From Defluviitaleaceae bacterium (GTDB taxonomy: Bacteria; Bacillota; Clostridia; Lachnospirales; WQUN01): a stretch of 64,000 bases of DNA. Both the position numbers and the translations under genes were made by a program. The stretch spans positions 1 through 64,000 of the forward strand of contig WRDO01000006.1 in NCBI GenBank assembly GCA_009779755.1, given 5' to 3'. The notes under the pieces are model-generated. The model saw only the letters and a list, made by a program, of their open reading frames with translations. It was not told the DNA's origin and searched no databases. This document shows positions 16,665 to 26,138 of this stretch, in pieces; the first letter of the stretch is position 1, and every line of letters starts with the position of its first letter.

Positions 16665-18233
16665 ATGAAGAGCTTTACGCGGAAGTTGATCCTATATTGC
16701 ACCGGGGTTATCTTTATCGGTTTTTTTGTGGTTTATATCCTGTTTAACGCGATGGTGGGCTCTTATATCCGCGCGGAAGCCGAACAGGAACTCAACCTGG
16801 GGATAATAGACGCGGAGAATATATCCCGGCGCCTGTACCTTTCCATGACCGAAGTTGAATATGACGGGGAATCCGAAAATGACGATATTTCGGTTCATAA
16901 TGAAATCACGCAGGGTATAACCATCGCGTCCGGTATTAGGACAAGTGAGATCAACCCCATAAACGATATACCGATTTCAAGCGTTATACGGGTATCACCT
17001 TACGATGGTTTCCACATTTCGAGCCTTTCCGTCAGCCTGGGGCACGCATATACCTTTCTTCCCATGCGTCAATCCATTATTAATACGGGTACGATCATGA
17101 TAGACGCCCATATGGGTGAAATTATCATGCCCTCGCTCGAATTCCTGCCCGACAACCAAATCGCGCAAATAGAATTTCTTTCCATGTACTACTTGGATAA
17201 CCGCAGCCTTTTTGCAAACGGGGGGATGGTCATCGCAACCGACGCGAACAGCACCCACTACATGCGCGCAATCAACCAAACCATGGGCGATGAATCCATT
17301 TCCATATTGCTTTATACGGATATCAGCTCCGCCATCGCCTTCATGAACAGCATGAACAACCGATTGATCCTGCTTTTGGTTTTATCCGGGCTCGCGAGCC
17401 TGACAATCGCCGCATTAATGTCCATACGCTTTAAGAAGGCGATCAACCGCCTTTGCAAACATGCGGAAACCATCGGTCACGGCGATTTCGACAAAACGGC
17501 GGGTGCATTCCATGATTCGGAATTCACGAGACTATCGAACAGTATGAATGAAATGTCCAACATGCTCAAAACCTACGAAGGTAACCAAAAGCAGTTCTTC
17601 CAAAACGCCTCCCACGAATTGCGTACCCCGCTTATGTCCATCCAAGGTTATGCGGAAGGTATCATCGACGGCATCTTCGATAAAGACGAAGCGGCGGAGA
17701 TCATCCTGTCCGAAGGGCAAAAAATGACAGACATGGTGGGTGAGCTCCTTTTCCTGTCCAGGATGGACAGTCACCCCCAAAAATCCTTCACGGTTTCACC
17801 CATCAATATCCGCGGCCTGTTATCCGAATGCGCCGAACAAATGAAACCCATCGCCGCGAACGTGAATAAAACCATAACGCTAAGCGAAACCCCACCCGAA
17901 GCGGCAATTACGGGCGACAGGGAAAAATTGACATGCGCAATTATTAACGTATTGTCCAACGCGGTACGCCATGCGAAAAGCGATATAACGCTTAATTGCG
18001 TTATAAATGAAAATACTCTCAAGATCGAGGTATGTGATGACGGAGACGGGATAGACGCCGCTGACTTGCCCCGCCTGTTCGAACGCTTTTACAAAGGCAG
18101 GGACGGGAACGCCGGATTGGGGCTTGCCATCAGCAAGGAGATCATCAAGAACCATGGTGGGGACATTACCGCCGGCAACAAGCCGAAAGGCGGGGCCGTG
18201 TTTGTGGTTGAATTGCCGCTTATTCCTTCTTAA
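16665..18233 (+). CDS. Membrane sensor histidine kinase
   Basis: 522 residues: membrane segment at about 12-33, an extracytoplasmic domain of about 200 residues, second membrane segment at about 233-255, HAMP (about 256-300), HisKA with phospho-His in NASHELRTPL (about 316), and HATPase_c with N box NVLSNAVRHA, G1 box DDGDGID, F box and GNAGLGLAISK. The start is one base after the response-regulator stop and preceded by GGAGG, so the pair is coupled. The large external domain could sense the propeller lipoprotein or its ligand. The 3' end overlaps the convergent hybrid kinase by 14 bases. Confidence 0.93.
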   Translation: MKSFTRKLILYCTGVIFIGFFVVYILFNAMVGSYIRAEAEQELNLGIIDAENISRRLYLSMTEVEYDGESENDDISVHNEITQGITIASGIRTSEINPINDIPISSVIRVSPYDGFHISSLSVSLGHAYTFLPMRQSIINTGTIMIDAHMGEIIMPSLEFLPDNQIAQIEFLSMYYLDNRSLFANGGMVIATDANSTHYMRAINQTMGDESISILLYTDISSAIAFMNSMNNRLILLLVLSGLASLTIAALMSIRFKKAINRLCKHAETIGHGDFDKTAGAFHDSEFTRLSNSMNEMSNMLKTYEGNQKQFFQNASHELRTPLMSIQGYAEGIIDGIFDKDEAAEIILSEGQKMTDMVGELLFLSRMDSHPQKSFTVSPINIRGLLSECAEQMKPIAANVNKTITLSETPPEAAITGDREKLTCAIINVLSNAVRHAKSDITLNCVINENTLKIEVCDDGDGIDAADLPRLFERFYKGRDGNAGLGLAISKEIIKNHGGDITAGNKPKGGAVFVVELPLIPS

Positions 18234-19776
18234 GGTATTTTCTCAATATTTCAAACACCTTATCCATATCAAGCGGTTTGCCCAGGTGGTCGTCCATACC
18301 CGCTTCAAGGCATTTTTCAATATCCGCTTTAAATACGTTTGCGGTCATCGCGATTATCGGTAATTTACCCTGCAGGCCCACGGGCATCAGGCGTATCCGA
18401 CGGGACGCTTCCAACCCGTCCATGACCGGCATTTGAACGTCCATAAAGACGATGTCATATTTTTCAGGGTGCGCCCCAATCATGGCGAGTGCTTCCTCGC
18501 CGTTTTTGGCGCAGTCGATCGCAAGCCCCGTGTCATCAAGCAAAGTGATAAGGATTTCGCGGTTAATCTCAATATCTTCGGCAAGCAACATTCTTTTGCC
18601 CGCAAATTCATTGATTCCGGCACCGCTTGCGGGGTCCGTTTCCGTTAAGATACGGGTATTTTCATCATTGACGTCGGGTACCGGCATTGTGCGTGAATCT
18701 TTATCGCTGCGCCGTACCTTTACGGTAAAGATAAACCGTGCGCCTTTGCCGAGCTCCGATTCGGTACGGATATCGCCGCCCATCAGCTCGATGATACGCT
18801 TGGAAATGGCAAGGCCCAATCCCGTACCGCCGTATCTGCGGCTGATTTCGCTTTCGGCTTGCTCGTACGCGGAGAATAACCGTTCCTTTTGCTCGTCGGA
18901 TATTCCGATACCGCTGTCGGTTACCTCGATGCACAGCTCGCAATCCTTTTCGGATTCTGACACGACAAACGCGTCAAAGCGGATTTCACCGTCTTCGGGG
19001 GTAAACTTTACCGCGTTGGACAGCAAATTCGTGATAACCTGCGCCAAGCGTTGGTCGTCCCCTATCAGGAAGCGCGGGATATTTTCATTGACATTCACCG
19101 TAAGCCGCTGCTTCTTTTCTTCCAATTGGAAACCCACGACCGTAAGCACCTTTTGCAACATTTGTTCGAAGTTATATTCAACGGATGACAGTTCTAATTT
19201 GTTGGCTTCAATTTTCGCCATGTCAAGCACGTCATTGATAACGCCCAATAAATGGGAGGACGCTTCACCTATCTTGTAAAGGGCTTGGTTTTTTTGTTCA
19301 ACGCTTTTGGCCTTTTTCCCTATAGCCGTCATGCCGAAAATCGCGTTGATCGGCGTCCGTATTTCATGGCTCATTCTGGAAAGGAATTCACTTTTGATTT
19401 GGCTTATTTCTTCGGCATTATCCTTTTTCCTTACCAGCTCGTCTTGGGCTTCTTTTAATTGTACTATGGTCCGGCGATCCCTTGCTTTCAGCTTACCCAC
19501 CATGATAACAATCGAGGATACCGCCAGCAGGATGGTCATCAGCTTTTCCGTCGCCGCGATATCGGACGTCGCGATGAAAAAAAAGTACGCGGAGTATAAT
19601 ACGGCGGTACTGCCGCTTAATGTTCCGCTGATATAACCGTCCAAATATGTAAACAGTACGACCGGGATAATCAGTATCATCATGGGATTCGGTATCTTAA
19701 AAAAGTAAACAATCGCAATCGCCAAAACCGTGACGGGGATACTCGAAAAGCGATAAATAATTTTACTCCATTTCAC
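18220..19776 (-). CDS. Hybrid sensor histidine kinase/response regulator
   Basis: 518 residues. A GTG start at 19776 is chosen because AAAGGATGG lies 7 bases upstream; the ATG at 19809 has no ribosome site. Order: a short membrane region of three or four segments (about 7-90), coiled coil, HisKA with LSRMSHEIRTPINA (His about 137), HATPase_c (N box NLLSNAVKFT, G boxes, GTGLGLAISK), linker, and a C-terminal receiver (MLLAEDIEINREI, phospho-acceptor Asp in IVFMDVQMPVMDG about 443, Lys in GKPLD). There is no output domain, so phosphate must go to another protein. No partner lies next to it. Confidence 0.92.
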   Translation of the reverse strand: MKWSKIIYRFSSIPVTVLAIAIVYFFKIPNPMMILIIPVVLFTYLDGYISGTLSGSTAVLYSAYFFFIATSDIAATEKLMTILLAVSSIVIMVGKLKARDRRTIVQLKEAQDELVRKKDNAEEISQIKSEFLSRMSHEIRTPINAIFGMTAIGKKAKSVEQKNQALYKIGEASSHLLGVINDVLDMAKIEANKLELSSVEYNFEQMLQKVLTVVGFQLEEKKQRLTVNVNENIPRFLIGDDQRLAQVITNLLSNAVKFTPEDGEIRFDAFVVSESEKDCELCIEVTDSGIGISDEQKERLFSAYEQAESEISRRYGGTGLGLAISKRIIELMGGDIRTESELGKGARFIFTVKVRRSDKDSRTMPVPDVNDENTRILTETDPASGAGINEFAGKRMLLAEDIEINREILITLLDDTGLAIDCAKNGEEALAMIGAHPEKYDIVFMDVQMPVMDGLEASRRIRLMPVGLQGKLPIIAMTANVFKADIEKCLEAGMDDHLGKPLDMDKVFEILRKYLKKE

Positions 19777-19795
19777 AGAGCAACCATCCTTTAAA

Positions 19796-19828
19796 CGAAC
19801 ACCTTGCAAACTTGTTGCAAGGTGTCCG
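19796..19828 (-). terminator. Intrinsic terminator downstream of porB
   Basis: GAACACCTTGCAA and TTGCAAGGTGTCC form a 12-13 bp stem (one mismatch) with a 5-base loop, located after the porB stop. The downstream T-run on the minus strand is short (GTTTAAA), so efficiency may be moderate. It also precedes the hybrid-kinase gene, insulating it from the por operon. Confidence 0.6.
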
Positions 19829-19846
19829 TTTCATTCATATTAATTT

Positions 19847-20794
19847 TTACTTGCACCTTTTCAATAATTGCTCCCACTTCTTATCAACGTGCGCTTGCAA
19901 TTCCTCAATCATCCACTCGTTGCCTTTCTTAAACAGATGACGGAAACGGCCTTGCAGCTTGAGGTAATCTTCCACGGGGAGCTTCGTCTTCGGTTCGTAG
20001 GTCAGCTTCCATTCGCCGTTTTCGACCTCGTACAGCGGCCATATGCAGGTTTCCACAGCCAGCTTGGTGATGGTCATCAATTCCTCGGGCGGGTAGCGCC
20101 AGCCGCGCGGACAGGGAGCCAGCACGTTGAGGAAGGCCGGGCCGGGCGTGTAGTGCGCTTTATAGGCCTTTTCGTGCAGGTCCTTGAAGTTGTTGGTAAA
20201 GGTCGTTTGCGCGACATAGGGTACGCCATGGCCTACGATAATGGCCGTGAGGTCCTTTTTGTGCTGGCCTTTACCTACGCCCATTTCGCCCTTGGCTTGC
20301 TTGGAGCCGACGGGAGCCGTCGAAACCTCGGCGAACTTAGGTGTGGACGAGGAACGCTGGAGACCCGTGTTCATATAGGCTTCGTTGTCGTAACACACGT
20401 AGACCATGTTGTGGCCACGTTCCATCGCGCCGGAGAGCGATTGGAGGCCGATGTCGTACGTGCCGCCGTCGCCGCCGAAAGCCACAAACTTATAATTGTC
20501 CGTAATCTTACCCTTACGCTTAAGCGCGTTGTAGTTGGATTCCACACCTGAGATGGTGGCGGCTACGTTTTCGAAGGCGCAGTGAATGAAGCCTTCCTGC
20601 CAAGCGGTGAAGGGGAAGAGTACGCTGGATACCTCCAAACAACTCGTAGCCACGCCGCAGACGGTTTTGTCTTCCTCATTAACGGCGCGCAATACGCCGC
20701 GTACCGCAACACTTGCGCCGCAACCGGCACAAAGGCGATGACCGCCCGTCAAGCGTTCCGGTTTGCATGATTCTTTCTTAAGATTGTAAGCCAT
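19847..20794 (-). CDS. porB: Pyruvate:ferredoxin oxidoreductase, beta subunit
   Basis: 315 residues. The thiamin diphosphate-binding subunit of the four-subunit enzyme that oxidises pyruvate to acetyl-CoA and CO2 while reducing ferredoxin. Cluster-binding Cys are seen in LCAGCG (22, 25), CLEVSS (about 53) and APCPRGW. The ThDP motif is GGDGGTYDIG with CYDNEAYMNTG. Last gene of the gamma-delta-alpha-beta operon; its start overlaps the alpha-subunit stop by one base. A related 2-oxoacid oxidoreductase cannot be fully excluded, but subunit order and sequence best fit pyruvate. Confidence 0.92.
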   Translation of the reverse strand: MAYNLKKESCKPERLTGGHRLCAGCGASVAVRGVLRAVNEEDKTVCGVATSCLEVSSVLFPFTAWQEGFIHCAFENVAATISGVESNYNALKRKGKITDNYKFVAFGGDGGTYDIGLQSLSGAMERGHNMVYVCYDNEAYMNTGLQRSSSTPKFAEVSTAPVGSKQAKGEMGVGKGQHKKDLTAIIVGHGVPYVAQTTFTNNFKDLHEKAYKAHYTPGPAFLNVLAPCPRGWRYPPEELMTITKLAVETCIWPLYEVENGEWKLTYEPKTKLPVEDYLKLQGRFRHLFKKGNEWMIEELQAHVDKKWEQLLKRCK

Positions 20795-21978
20795 CAGTTT
20801 ACCCCCCTTACTCCGACATGGCGATAAATATCGTCGGTTTTTCCGGAGTTTATAATTTCGGTTAGTTTTTCAAATACATACAGGAAATTTTCGACCGTTA
20901 CGTCGCGTCCGCCCAAGCCGTAAATATAGTTAACGATTTGGGGACGGTTGGCGAGGTCGTAACACGCCGTGCGTACATCCACGAATACGGGGCCGCCCAA
21001 ACCGTTGAAGCTGTCACACTTATCCATAACCGCGACGGCTTTCGCGTTGGCGAGTGCCTCCGCCAATTCGGCATGGGGGAAGGGACGGAACAAACGCAGC
21101 TTGAGTACGCCCACTTTTTCGCCTTTGACACGGAGTTGGTCGGCGGCAACCTTTGCGGTACCCGCGCTGGAGTTAAGCACGACGATCACGCGTTCGGCGT
21201 CGGCCATTTTATATTCCTCGAACAGGCCGTACTCGCGGCCGGTCAATGCCGCGAATTCCTTGGAAACATCCAATACAATCTGCTTCGCACCCTTCATGGC
21301 TTGCGCGCGTTGGTATTGGTGCTCGAAGTAAAATTGCGGCGTGTCATACGGGCCGACCGATAACGGGTCGCCGTCAAGCAAATAGCGTTCGGGTTTAAAT
21401 TCACCCACAAACTTCTTAACTTCATCGTCTTCGATCAGTTCGATATTTTCCACCGCGTGGGAGGTGATGAAGCCGTCTTGGCATACCATGACGGGAAGCA
21501 GCACATCCTTATGCTCGGAAATACGCCATGACATAACATAGTTGTCATACGCTTCCTGGTTATTTTCGGAATACAATTGTATCCAGCCGCTGTCGCGTGC
21601 GCCCATGGAATCGGAATGGTCGTTGTTGATGTTGATGGGGCCCGAAAGCGCGCGGTTGATGACCGCAAGTGTCATGGGTAAACGTTGGCCGGAAGCCACG
21701 TACAACAATTCCCACATAAGGGCAAGGCCGCACGCCGACGTTACCGTAGCGGTACGCCCACCGGCTGCGGATGCACCGATACAGGCACTCATAGCGGAGT
21801 GTTCCGATTCAACCGCTACGAATTCGGTATCGACTTCGCCGTCGGCCACGTATTGGGAGAAATAATGAACGACTTCAGTCGAAGGGGTAATCGGATAAGC
21901 GGCAACCACGTCGGGGTTAACTTGCTTCATTGCGGTCGCGGTCGCTTCGTTACCGGAGAGTAATCTGCGGATTCCCAT
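20794..21978 (-). CDS. porA: Pyruvate:ferredoxin oxidoreductase, alpha subunit
   Basis: 394 residues. Contains the N-terminal pyrophosphate-binding domain I (VVAAYPITPSTEVVHYFSQY, with conserved EHSAMSACIGASAAGGRT) and the domain II/IV region (ERVIVVLNSSAGTAK...KLRLFRPFPHAEL). It carries the pyruvate-binding domain and pairs with PorB across the active site. The start lies immediately before the delta-subunit stop in the operon. Size and motifs match archaeal/clostridial heterotetrameric PorA. Confidence 0.93.
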   Translation of the reverse strand: MGIRRLLSGNEATATAMKQVNPDVVAAYPITPSTEVVHYFSQYVADGEVDTEFVAVESEHSAMSACIGASAAGGRTATVTSACGLALMWELLYVASGQRLPMTLAVINRALSGPININNDHSDSMGARDSGWIQLYSENNQEAYDNYVMSWRISEHKDVLLPVMVCQDGFITSHAVENIELIEDDEVKKFVGEFKPERYLLDGDPLSVGPYDTPQFYFEHQYQRAQAMKGAKQIVLDVSKEFAALTGREYGLFEEYKMADAERVIVVLNSSAGTAKVAADQLRVKGEKVGVLKLRLFRPFPHAELAEALANAKAVAVMDKCDSFNGLGGPVFVDVRTACYDLANRPQIVNYIYGLGGRDVTVENFLYVFEKLTEIINSGKTDDIYRHVGVRGVN

Positions 21979-22284
21979 TTATTTGTCCTCCTTATCCCAA
22001 GTAATCGCACCGTCGAAGGGGCAGACCTTAAAGCATACGCCGCAACCCTTGCAATGCTTGAAGTCGAAGTCGAGGCGTTTTTCGTTTTCCACGGGAATTG
22101 CGGAGTCCGGGCAAACCGGGAAGCAAAGCATACATTGCTTGCATTTATCCTCATGGAAGGTAGGGATCATAATACGCCAGTCACCCGTGTTTACCGCGAG
22201 GGCCGTGCCCCCCTCGGTTATGTTGCCGCCTACGCTGATTTCATTCCACGGTTGGTTTTGGTTTACACCTTTTACATAAATCAT
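21979..22284 (-). CDS. porD: Pyruvate:ferredoxin oxidoreductase, delta (ferredoxin-like) subunit
   Basis: 101 residues. Two 4Fe-4S motifs are visible: CKQCMLCFPVCPDSAI and CKGCGVCFKVCPFDGAI. This subunit passes electrons from the catalytic PorAB pair to external ferredoxin. It overlaps the gamma-subunit stop by 4 bases, typical translational coupling. Confidence 0.93.
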   Translation of the reverse strand: MIYVKGVNQNQPWNEISVGGNITEGGTALAVNTGDWRIMIPTFHEDKCKQCMLCFPVCPDSAIPVENEKRLDFDFKHCKGCGVCFKVCPFDGAITWDKEDK

Positions 22285-22862
22285 AAGCCCTTTACCTCCT
22301 TTAAGCCGCGTTCGATTGCTTTCATGTTGGGCGCGATAACGTGGGGTTTTGAGGAGAAGGTGTCTTTAATCGAGATTTCCATTTCCTTCATGAATGCGTC
22401 TTCGGGTATGACACCGCTTACTTTTACGATTGCGGCCAGCATGGCGGTGTTTGACAAGTTCCGGTTGCCCAATTCTTCGCCGGCTATTGCGCTGGCGTCG
22501 ATGGTATAAACCCCGCCCTTGTAACCTTCCAATTGGTCGAGGAGTTCCTTGGGTTCCCTTTCGGAGTTGATAACGATGGCTCCCGTTTCCTTAAGGCCGC
22601 CCGTAACGGCTACCGCCGAGAGGAGCGTCGCGTCCACGACCACGACATAATCGGGTTCGTAGATGTTGGAATGGAGCGAACTGCGTTCATCGCTGATACG
22701 ATTGTACGCGGCAATCGGCGCACCCATTCTTTCCGGGCCGTACTCGGGAAAACCTTGTACGTATTTCCCTTGTGCGAACGCCGCGTCCGCCAAGAGCAAG
22801 GAAGCCGTTTTCGCACCTTGTCCGCCGCGTCCGTGCCAGCGTATTTCTACCATGTTTGACAT
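22281..22862 (-). CDS. porG: Pyruvate:ferredoxin oxidoreductase, gamma subunit
   Basis: 193 residues from the ATG at 22862, which follows AAAGGTGG by 5 bases. The reading frame continues upstream to 22991, but that part holds the promoter. Contains the gamma-domain signature GRGGQGAKTASLLLADAA and the GFPEYGPERMGAPI segment. First gene of the porGDAB operon. Confidence 0.93.
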   Translation of the reverse strand: MSNMVEIRWHGRGGQGAKTASLLLADAAFAQGKYVQGFPEYGPERMGAPIAAYNRISDERSSLHSNIYEPDYVVVVDATLLSAVAVTGGLKETGAIVINSEREPKELLDQLEGYKGGVYTIDASAIAGEELGNRNLSNTAMLAAIVKVSGVIPEDAFMKEMEISIKDTFSSKPHVIAPNMKAIERGLKEVKGL

Positions 22863-22953
22863 GCTAGACCACCTTTCGTTTTGATACTTGCCACGGCATA
22901 TCCGTACAATTTTTATAATAATAAAAGTGTACGCGGGCAATGGCAGTATTTCG

Positions 22954-22982
22954 ATTATACAGCAGGGTTTGTTTGCTCGTAA
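22954..22982 (-). promoter_or_regulatory. Promoter of the porGDAB operon
   Basis: A perfect TATAAT (22954-22959 on the minus strand) lies 17 bases from TTACGA (22977-22982), a weak -35 box. It is about 90 bases upstream of the porG start, in the only sizeable gap of the region. Confidence 0.55.
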
Positions 22983-23019
22983 ATGGAACAAACATTCTTG
23001 CTCGTTACGGGAATTATAT

Positions 23020-23064
23020 AAAAATAAAAAATCCGCATGTCCTCATTGACAAGAACACGCGGAT
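23020..23064 (-). terminator. Intrinsic terminator of the yggS-sepF-yggT operon
   Basis: ATCCGCATGT (23031-23040) and ACACGCGGAT (23055-23064) form a 10-bp stem with one mismatch. On the minus strand the stem is followed by TTTTTTATTTTTA, a strong T-tract. It lies 30 bases after the yggT stop and upstream of the por promoter. Confidence 0.85.
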
Positions 23065-23094
23065 AAACGAATCACATCTTATTCACAGATCACC

Positions 23095-23373
23095 CTACAT
23101 CAACCTTACCAGCAATTGGATGATAAAGTCGCGTAATAAAAACATGAGGAGCAAGGTAAAGATCACGGAAAAATCGATCATCATACCCGGACCGCCCAAA
23201 GGCGAACGCTGGATAACCTTCCGAACAGGTGAAAGGATTGGTTCCGTTATCCTGTATATATAAAAGGCAAACCTACCGCGCGAATGGGGAAACCACGACA
23301 ACAAAATCCGTATGAACAATACCACATATAAAACATTAAAAAACCATTCAATCGCCGTGATCAAATTGGGCAT
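23095..23373 (-). CDS. YggT-family small membrane protein
   Basis: 92 residues with two hydrophobic segments (about 8-28 and 65-88) and the YggT motif FIRILLSWFPH...ITEPILSPVRKVIQ. YggT proteins sit next to sepF in the division cluster of many Firmicutes; their role is linked to envelope or osmotic functions but is not firmly defined. Begins 5 bases after the sepF stop. Confidence 0.88.
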   Translation of the reverse strand: MPNLITAIEWFFNVLYVVLFIRILLSWFPHSRGRFAFYIYRITEPILSPVRKVIQRSPLGGPGMMIDFSVIFTLLLMFLLRDFIIQLLVRLM

Positions 23374-23378
23374 TGCAC

Positions 23379-23906
23379 TTACCTTGCGCTAACCCAAGGA
23401 AATAAATACCCGCCGCTGGTAAGCTCTTCCTTCATTTCCCCGGAAATGTGTACGCCCTCGGGCGCAACCAAAAAGATGTCCTTGGAAATGCGTGATATGG
23501 AACCATCCAACGCGTAAACGGCACCGGCAAGCACGTCGGCGATCCGTTGCGCTTGTACGCGATCCACGCCCGTCAAGTTAACGGCACAGGTCTTGCCTTC
23601 ACGGATGTTGTCGGTTACCGTGCAGGTGGAGTTAACGTCCTTGGGGTTGGTCAGTATAATTTGGATTTTATTATCCGAATGGCTTTTACGGCCATATAAT
23701 TCTACGATTTTATCTTCGAACTTACCCTTGTGGGGCTTGGGCGCGGTAGCGGCGCGGGCGTGCTCCTGCCAGGTTTTTTCCGGTTGGGGTGCTTCCTCTT
23801 CATTGTAATACGCTTCATCTTGGTTGTCGGGATCGTAGGTGTCAAAACCCGGACTCAACATCGCGTTACGCAAACCGCTTTTTACTTTTAACCATAATTC
23901 CTTCAT
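23379..23906 (-). CDS. sepF: Cell division protein SepF
   Basis: 175 residues. The C-terminal SepF domain is clear (about residues 75-165: IILTNPKDVNSTCTVTDNIREGKTCAVNLTGVDRVQAQRIADVLAGAVYALDG as consecutive recognisable blocks). It is preceded by an acidic Pro/Glu-rich linker and an N-terminal amphipathic segment (LWLKVKSGLRNAM) that would serve as membrane anchor. SepF tethers and bundles FtsZ at the division septum. Neighbours yggS and yggT are its usual companions. Confidence 0.93.
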   Translation of the reverse strand: MKELWLKVKSGLRNAMLSPGFDTYDPDNQDEAYYNEEEAPQPEKTWQEHARAATAPKPHKGKFEDKIVELYGRKSHSDNKIQIILTNPKDVNSTCTVTDNIREGKTCAVNLTGVDRVQAQRIADVLAGAVYALDGSISRISKDIFLVAPEGVHISGEMKEELTSGGYLFPWVSAR

Positions 23907-23928
23907 GTATGTTACCTCCTTGTAATGG

Positions 23929-24630
23929 TTACCTTCCTCCCACCAAGGCCGTGCCTACACGTACCATGGTGGCCCCTTCCTCTATCGCGACGGTATAATC
24001 ACCGCTCATGCCCATGGAAAGTTCGAAGGGCGTTTGTTGGGGGGTAACAGAATCGTAACATCTCGTCCCAAAAATGTCAACACCTAAATTTCGCATTTTT
24101 CTGAAAAATAAACGGTTTTCTTCGCCATTTTCTACAAAAGGGGGAACGCACATCAAACCGCGCAACCGAATGTTCGGCAAATCGAACAGTTGCTCCGAAA
24201 ATATTTTCGCTTTGTCGGGTAAAATCCCTTGTTTGCTGGCCTCGTCGGCTATATTTATCTCAATAAGGATGTCGATTTTCCTGTGTATCGCTTTTGCTCT
24301 TTCGTTTATTTCCACGGCCAAATCATAGGAATCCACCGAATGGATCATACAAACCTTATCAATAATTTTCTTTACCTTGTTGCGTTGCAAATGTCCGATA
24401 AAGTGCCACACAGGTGAGTCGCCATATAATTCAACATATTTCGGTAAAAATTCTTGTGCGCGATTTTCACCGAGATGCGTTACACCCGTTTTTATAAGTG
24501 TACGGATACGTGAAACGTTTACGTTTTTCGTTACGCCGATTAACGTAACATCAGAAGCATGGTGTCCGCTTTTATGCGCCGCTTCAGCGATGTTTTTTCG
24601 TATAATTCTTACATTTTCCTCAATATCCAT
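23929..24630 (-). CDS. YggS/YlmE-family PLP homeostasis protein
   Basis: 233 residues, the usual family length. PLP-binding Lys is expected in LIGVTKNVNVSRI (about residue 35), followed by GENRAQEFLPKY and WHFIGHLQRNKVKKI; a C-terminal phosphate-binding segment reads LSMGMSGDYTVAIEEGATMVRVG. These fold-type III proteins bind pyridoxal 5'-phosphate without known catalysis and influence vitamin B6 balance. Located in the division cluster upstream of sepF. Confidence 0.93.
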   Translation of the reverse strand: MDIEENVRIIRKNIAEAAHKSGHHASDVTLIGVTKNVNVSRIRTLIKTGVTHLGENRAQEFLPKYVELYGDSPVWHFIGHLQRNKVKKIIDKVCMIHSVDSYDLAVEINERAKAIHRKIDILIEINIADEASKQGILPDKAKIFSEQLFDLPNIRLRGLMCVPPFVENGEENRLFFRKMRNLGVDIFGTRCYDSVTPQQTPFELSMGMSGDYTVAIEEGATMVRVGTALVGGR

Positions 24631-24647
24631 ATAATCTCACCATACCG

Positions 24648-26102
24648 TTACCATATCATTTGGCCGTCCGTAACCAATCCCGCATCGATCACGATGCTGT
24701 CGAACTCACGCAGGCTGCCGCGGTTACGCACCGGGCACAATAATGTAGAACCACCCCTGTCGGTAATCGGTTCATCCGTATATATCCTCCGAAAGTCCGC
24801 AAAGCCGTGATTCGCGCGGTATATGCCCTGTACGGTACGCACGTCGGTGATTGTATGGCGGCCGCCTTGCCCGTCAAGCAAAACATCGCCGTAAAAAAGG
24901 CCCGGCGTGTCGCTCCTGATATGGGCGAATGCGCCCGCCCATTCCGCAACCGTTACGGGAATGCTTACATTCCCCTCCCCCGTATAACGGAGCACCGAAT
25001 TATCGATAATACCGTGTACATACGATATGGGAATAACAAAATAATCGCGCGAGGCAACGGCCGTGTTGGGAATTTTCAGCCCTTCCTCCACGGTTTGGGT
25101 CGTACGGATATTCACGTTGCGCCGATGCATAAAATCCATTACATAACGCGTTGAGCGGAATACCACACGGCTGTCACGTGTATAGGTCTTTAATTGCGTT
25201 ATACGCATATTCATGGGGATAAAATCGCCGATGGAAGGGTTTTCCACAAATATCGTGCGCGTTTGCCCTACGGCATAATCGTGTATCAGTTCATTGGGTA
25301 TGTATACGGCGATGTACCATATATTACCTACGATCTTAAATGCGGGTTCGTTGGCTTCCAGATACTGCGGGGGGAAGAGGGGGATGGTATCAGGGGTGAA
25401 ATTGAGCTGTTCACGGGTGAGCGATTCCATACCGGATAGGGTGAACACACTTTCCAAGCCGTCCACGATCGGCGACATAATGCCGCCCGAACGGGCATAC
25501 ATATTAGTGGAATGTACGCCTAAAAGCGCCAACAAATCCGCCTGTTCACGGGCATAATCCCCCGCGGCGCTAAAGCCCCTGCTTATGATGAACTGATTGC
25601 GGTGGGTAATCGATTGGTTTAAACCGTCGCGCAGGGCATACAAGTCGGAAAGGTTATGGGACGTAAACGAATGGGCGCGGTTGTCCACCTGTCCCCTGAT
25701 ATGGTTATTGAGACGGACGACATTGGGGTCGGTTTGGTCGTGCCGCATCGTGGAAACACGCATGGCGTTTTGGTCCAATACTTGCATATCCCGATTGATC
25801 GAAGCGACTTCGGCGGCGTCCTGTATGCTGGCGATACGTGTACCCGAACGGACGCGCTCACCTTCACCGACGGCATATACGATTTGTCCGTCGCGCGGGG
25901 CGTGATATACGCGCTCGTCCCTGATGATAATCCCGGTAAAAGTTTGCGGTGTGTCAATGGGGCCTATGCGCACAACTTCCGTGGCGACGAGGGGAGCCAT
26001 ATGGCTAACCCCCCTGTTTATCAAATGCCCGATAACGTAGAGGATAATGACCCCCAAAATAAAATACGCGGAAAATGAGGAATAACGGATCCTTCTTTCC
26101 AT
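24648..26102 (-). CDS. HlyD-like membrane protein of the division cluster
   Basis: 484 residues: one N-terminal membrane segment (about 10-30) and an HlyD/barrel-sandwich-like extracytoplasmic domain (GIIIRDERVYHAPRDGQIVYAVGEGERVRSGTRIA in successive blocks). A helical hairpin follows, then a C-terminal domain with PNTAVASRDYFVIPISYVHG. Proteins of this design often precede yggS-sepF in Clostridia; their function is unestablished. The gene starts 36 bases from the divergent YlbJ-type gene. Confidence 0.75.
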   Translation of the reverse strand: MERRIRYSSFSAYFILGVIILYVIGHLINRGVSHMAPLVATEVVRIGPIDTPQTFTGIIIRDERVYHAPRDGQIVYAVGEGERVRSGTRIASIQDAAEVASINRDMQVLDQNAMRVSTMRHDQTDPNVVRLNNHIRGQVDNRAHSFTSHNLSDLYALRDGLNQSITHRNQFIISRGFSAAGDYAREQADLLALLGVHSTNMYARSGGIMSPIVDGLESVFTLSGMESLTREQLNFTPDTIPLFPPQYLEANEPAFKIVGNIWYIAVYIPNELIHDYAVGQTRTIFVENPSIGDFIPMNMRITQLKTYTRDSRVVFRSTRYVMDFMHRRNVNIRTTQTVEEGLKIPNTAVASRDYFVIPISYVHGIIDNSVLRYTGEGNVSIPVTVAEWAGAFAHIRSDTPGLFYGDVLLDGQGGRHTITDVRTVQGIYRANHGFADFRRIYTDEPITDRGGSTLLCPVRNRGSLREFDSIVIDAGLVTDGQMIW

Positions 26103-26138
26103 AACGTCCCCCCACTTATCTTAAACTCGGAGTAAAAA

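Noticed and set aside
22863-22991. Upstream extension of porG by 43 codons
   Set aside because: It contains the promoter and the family N-terminus begins at the Met at 22862 behind AAAGGTGG.
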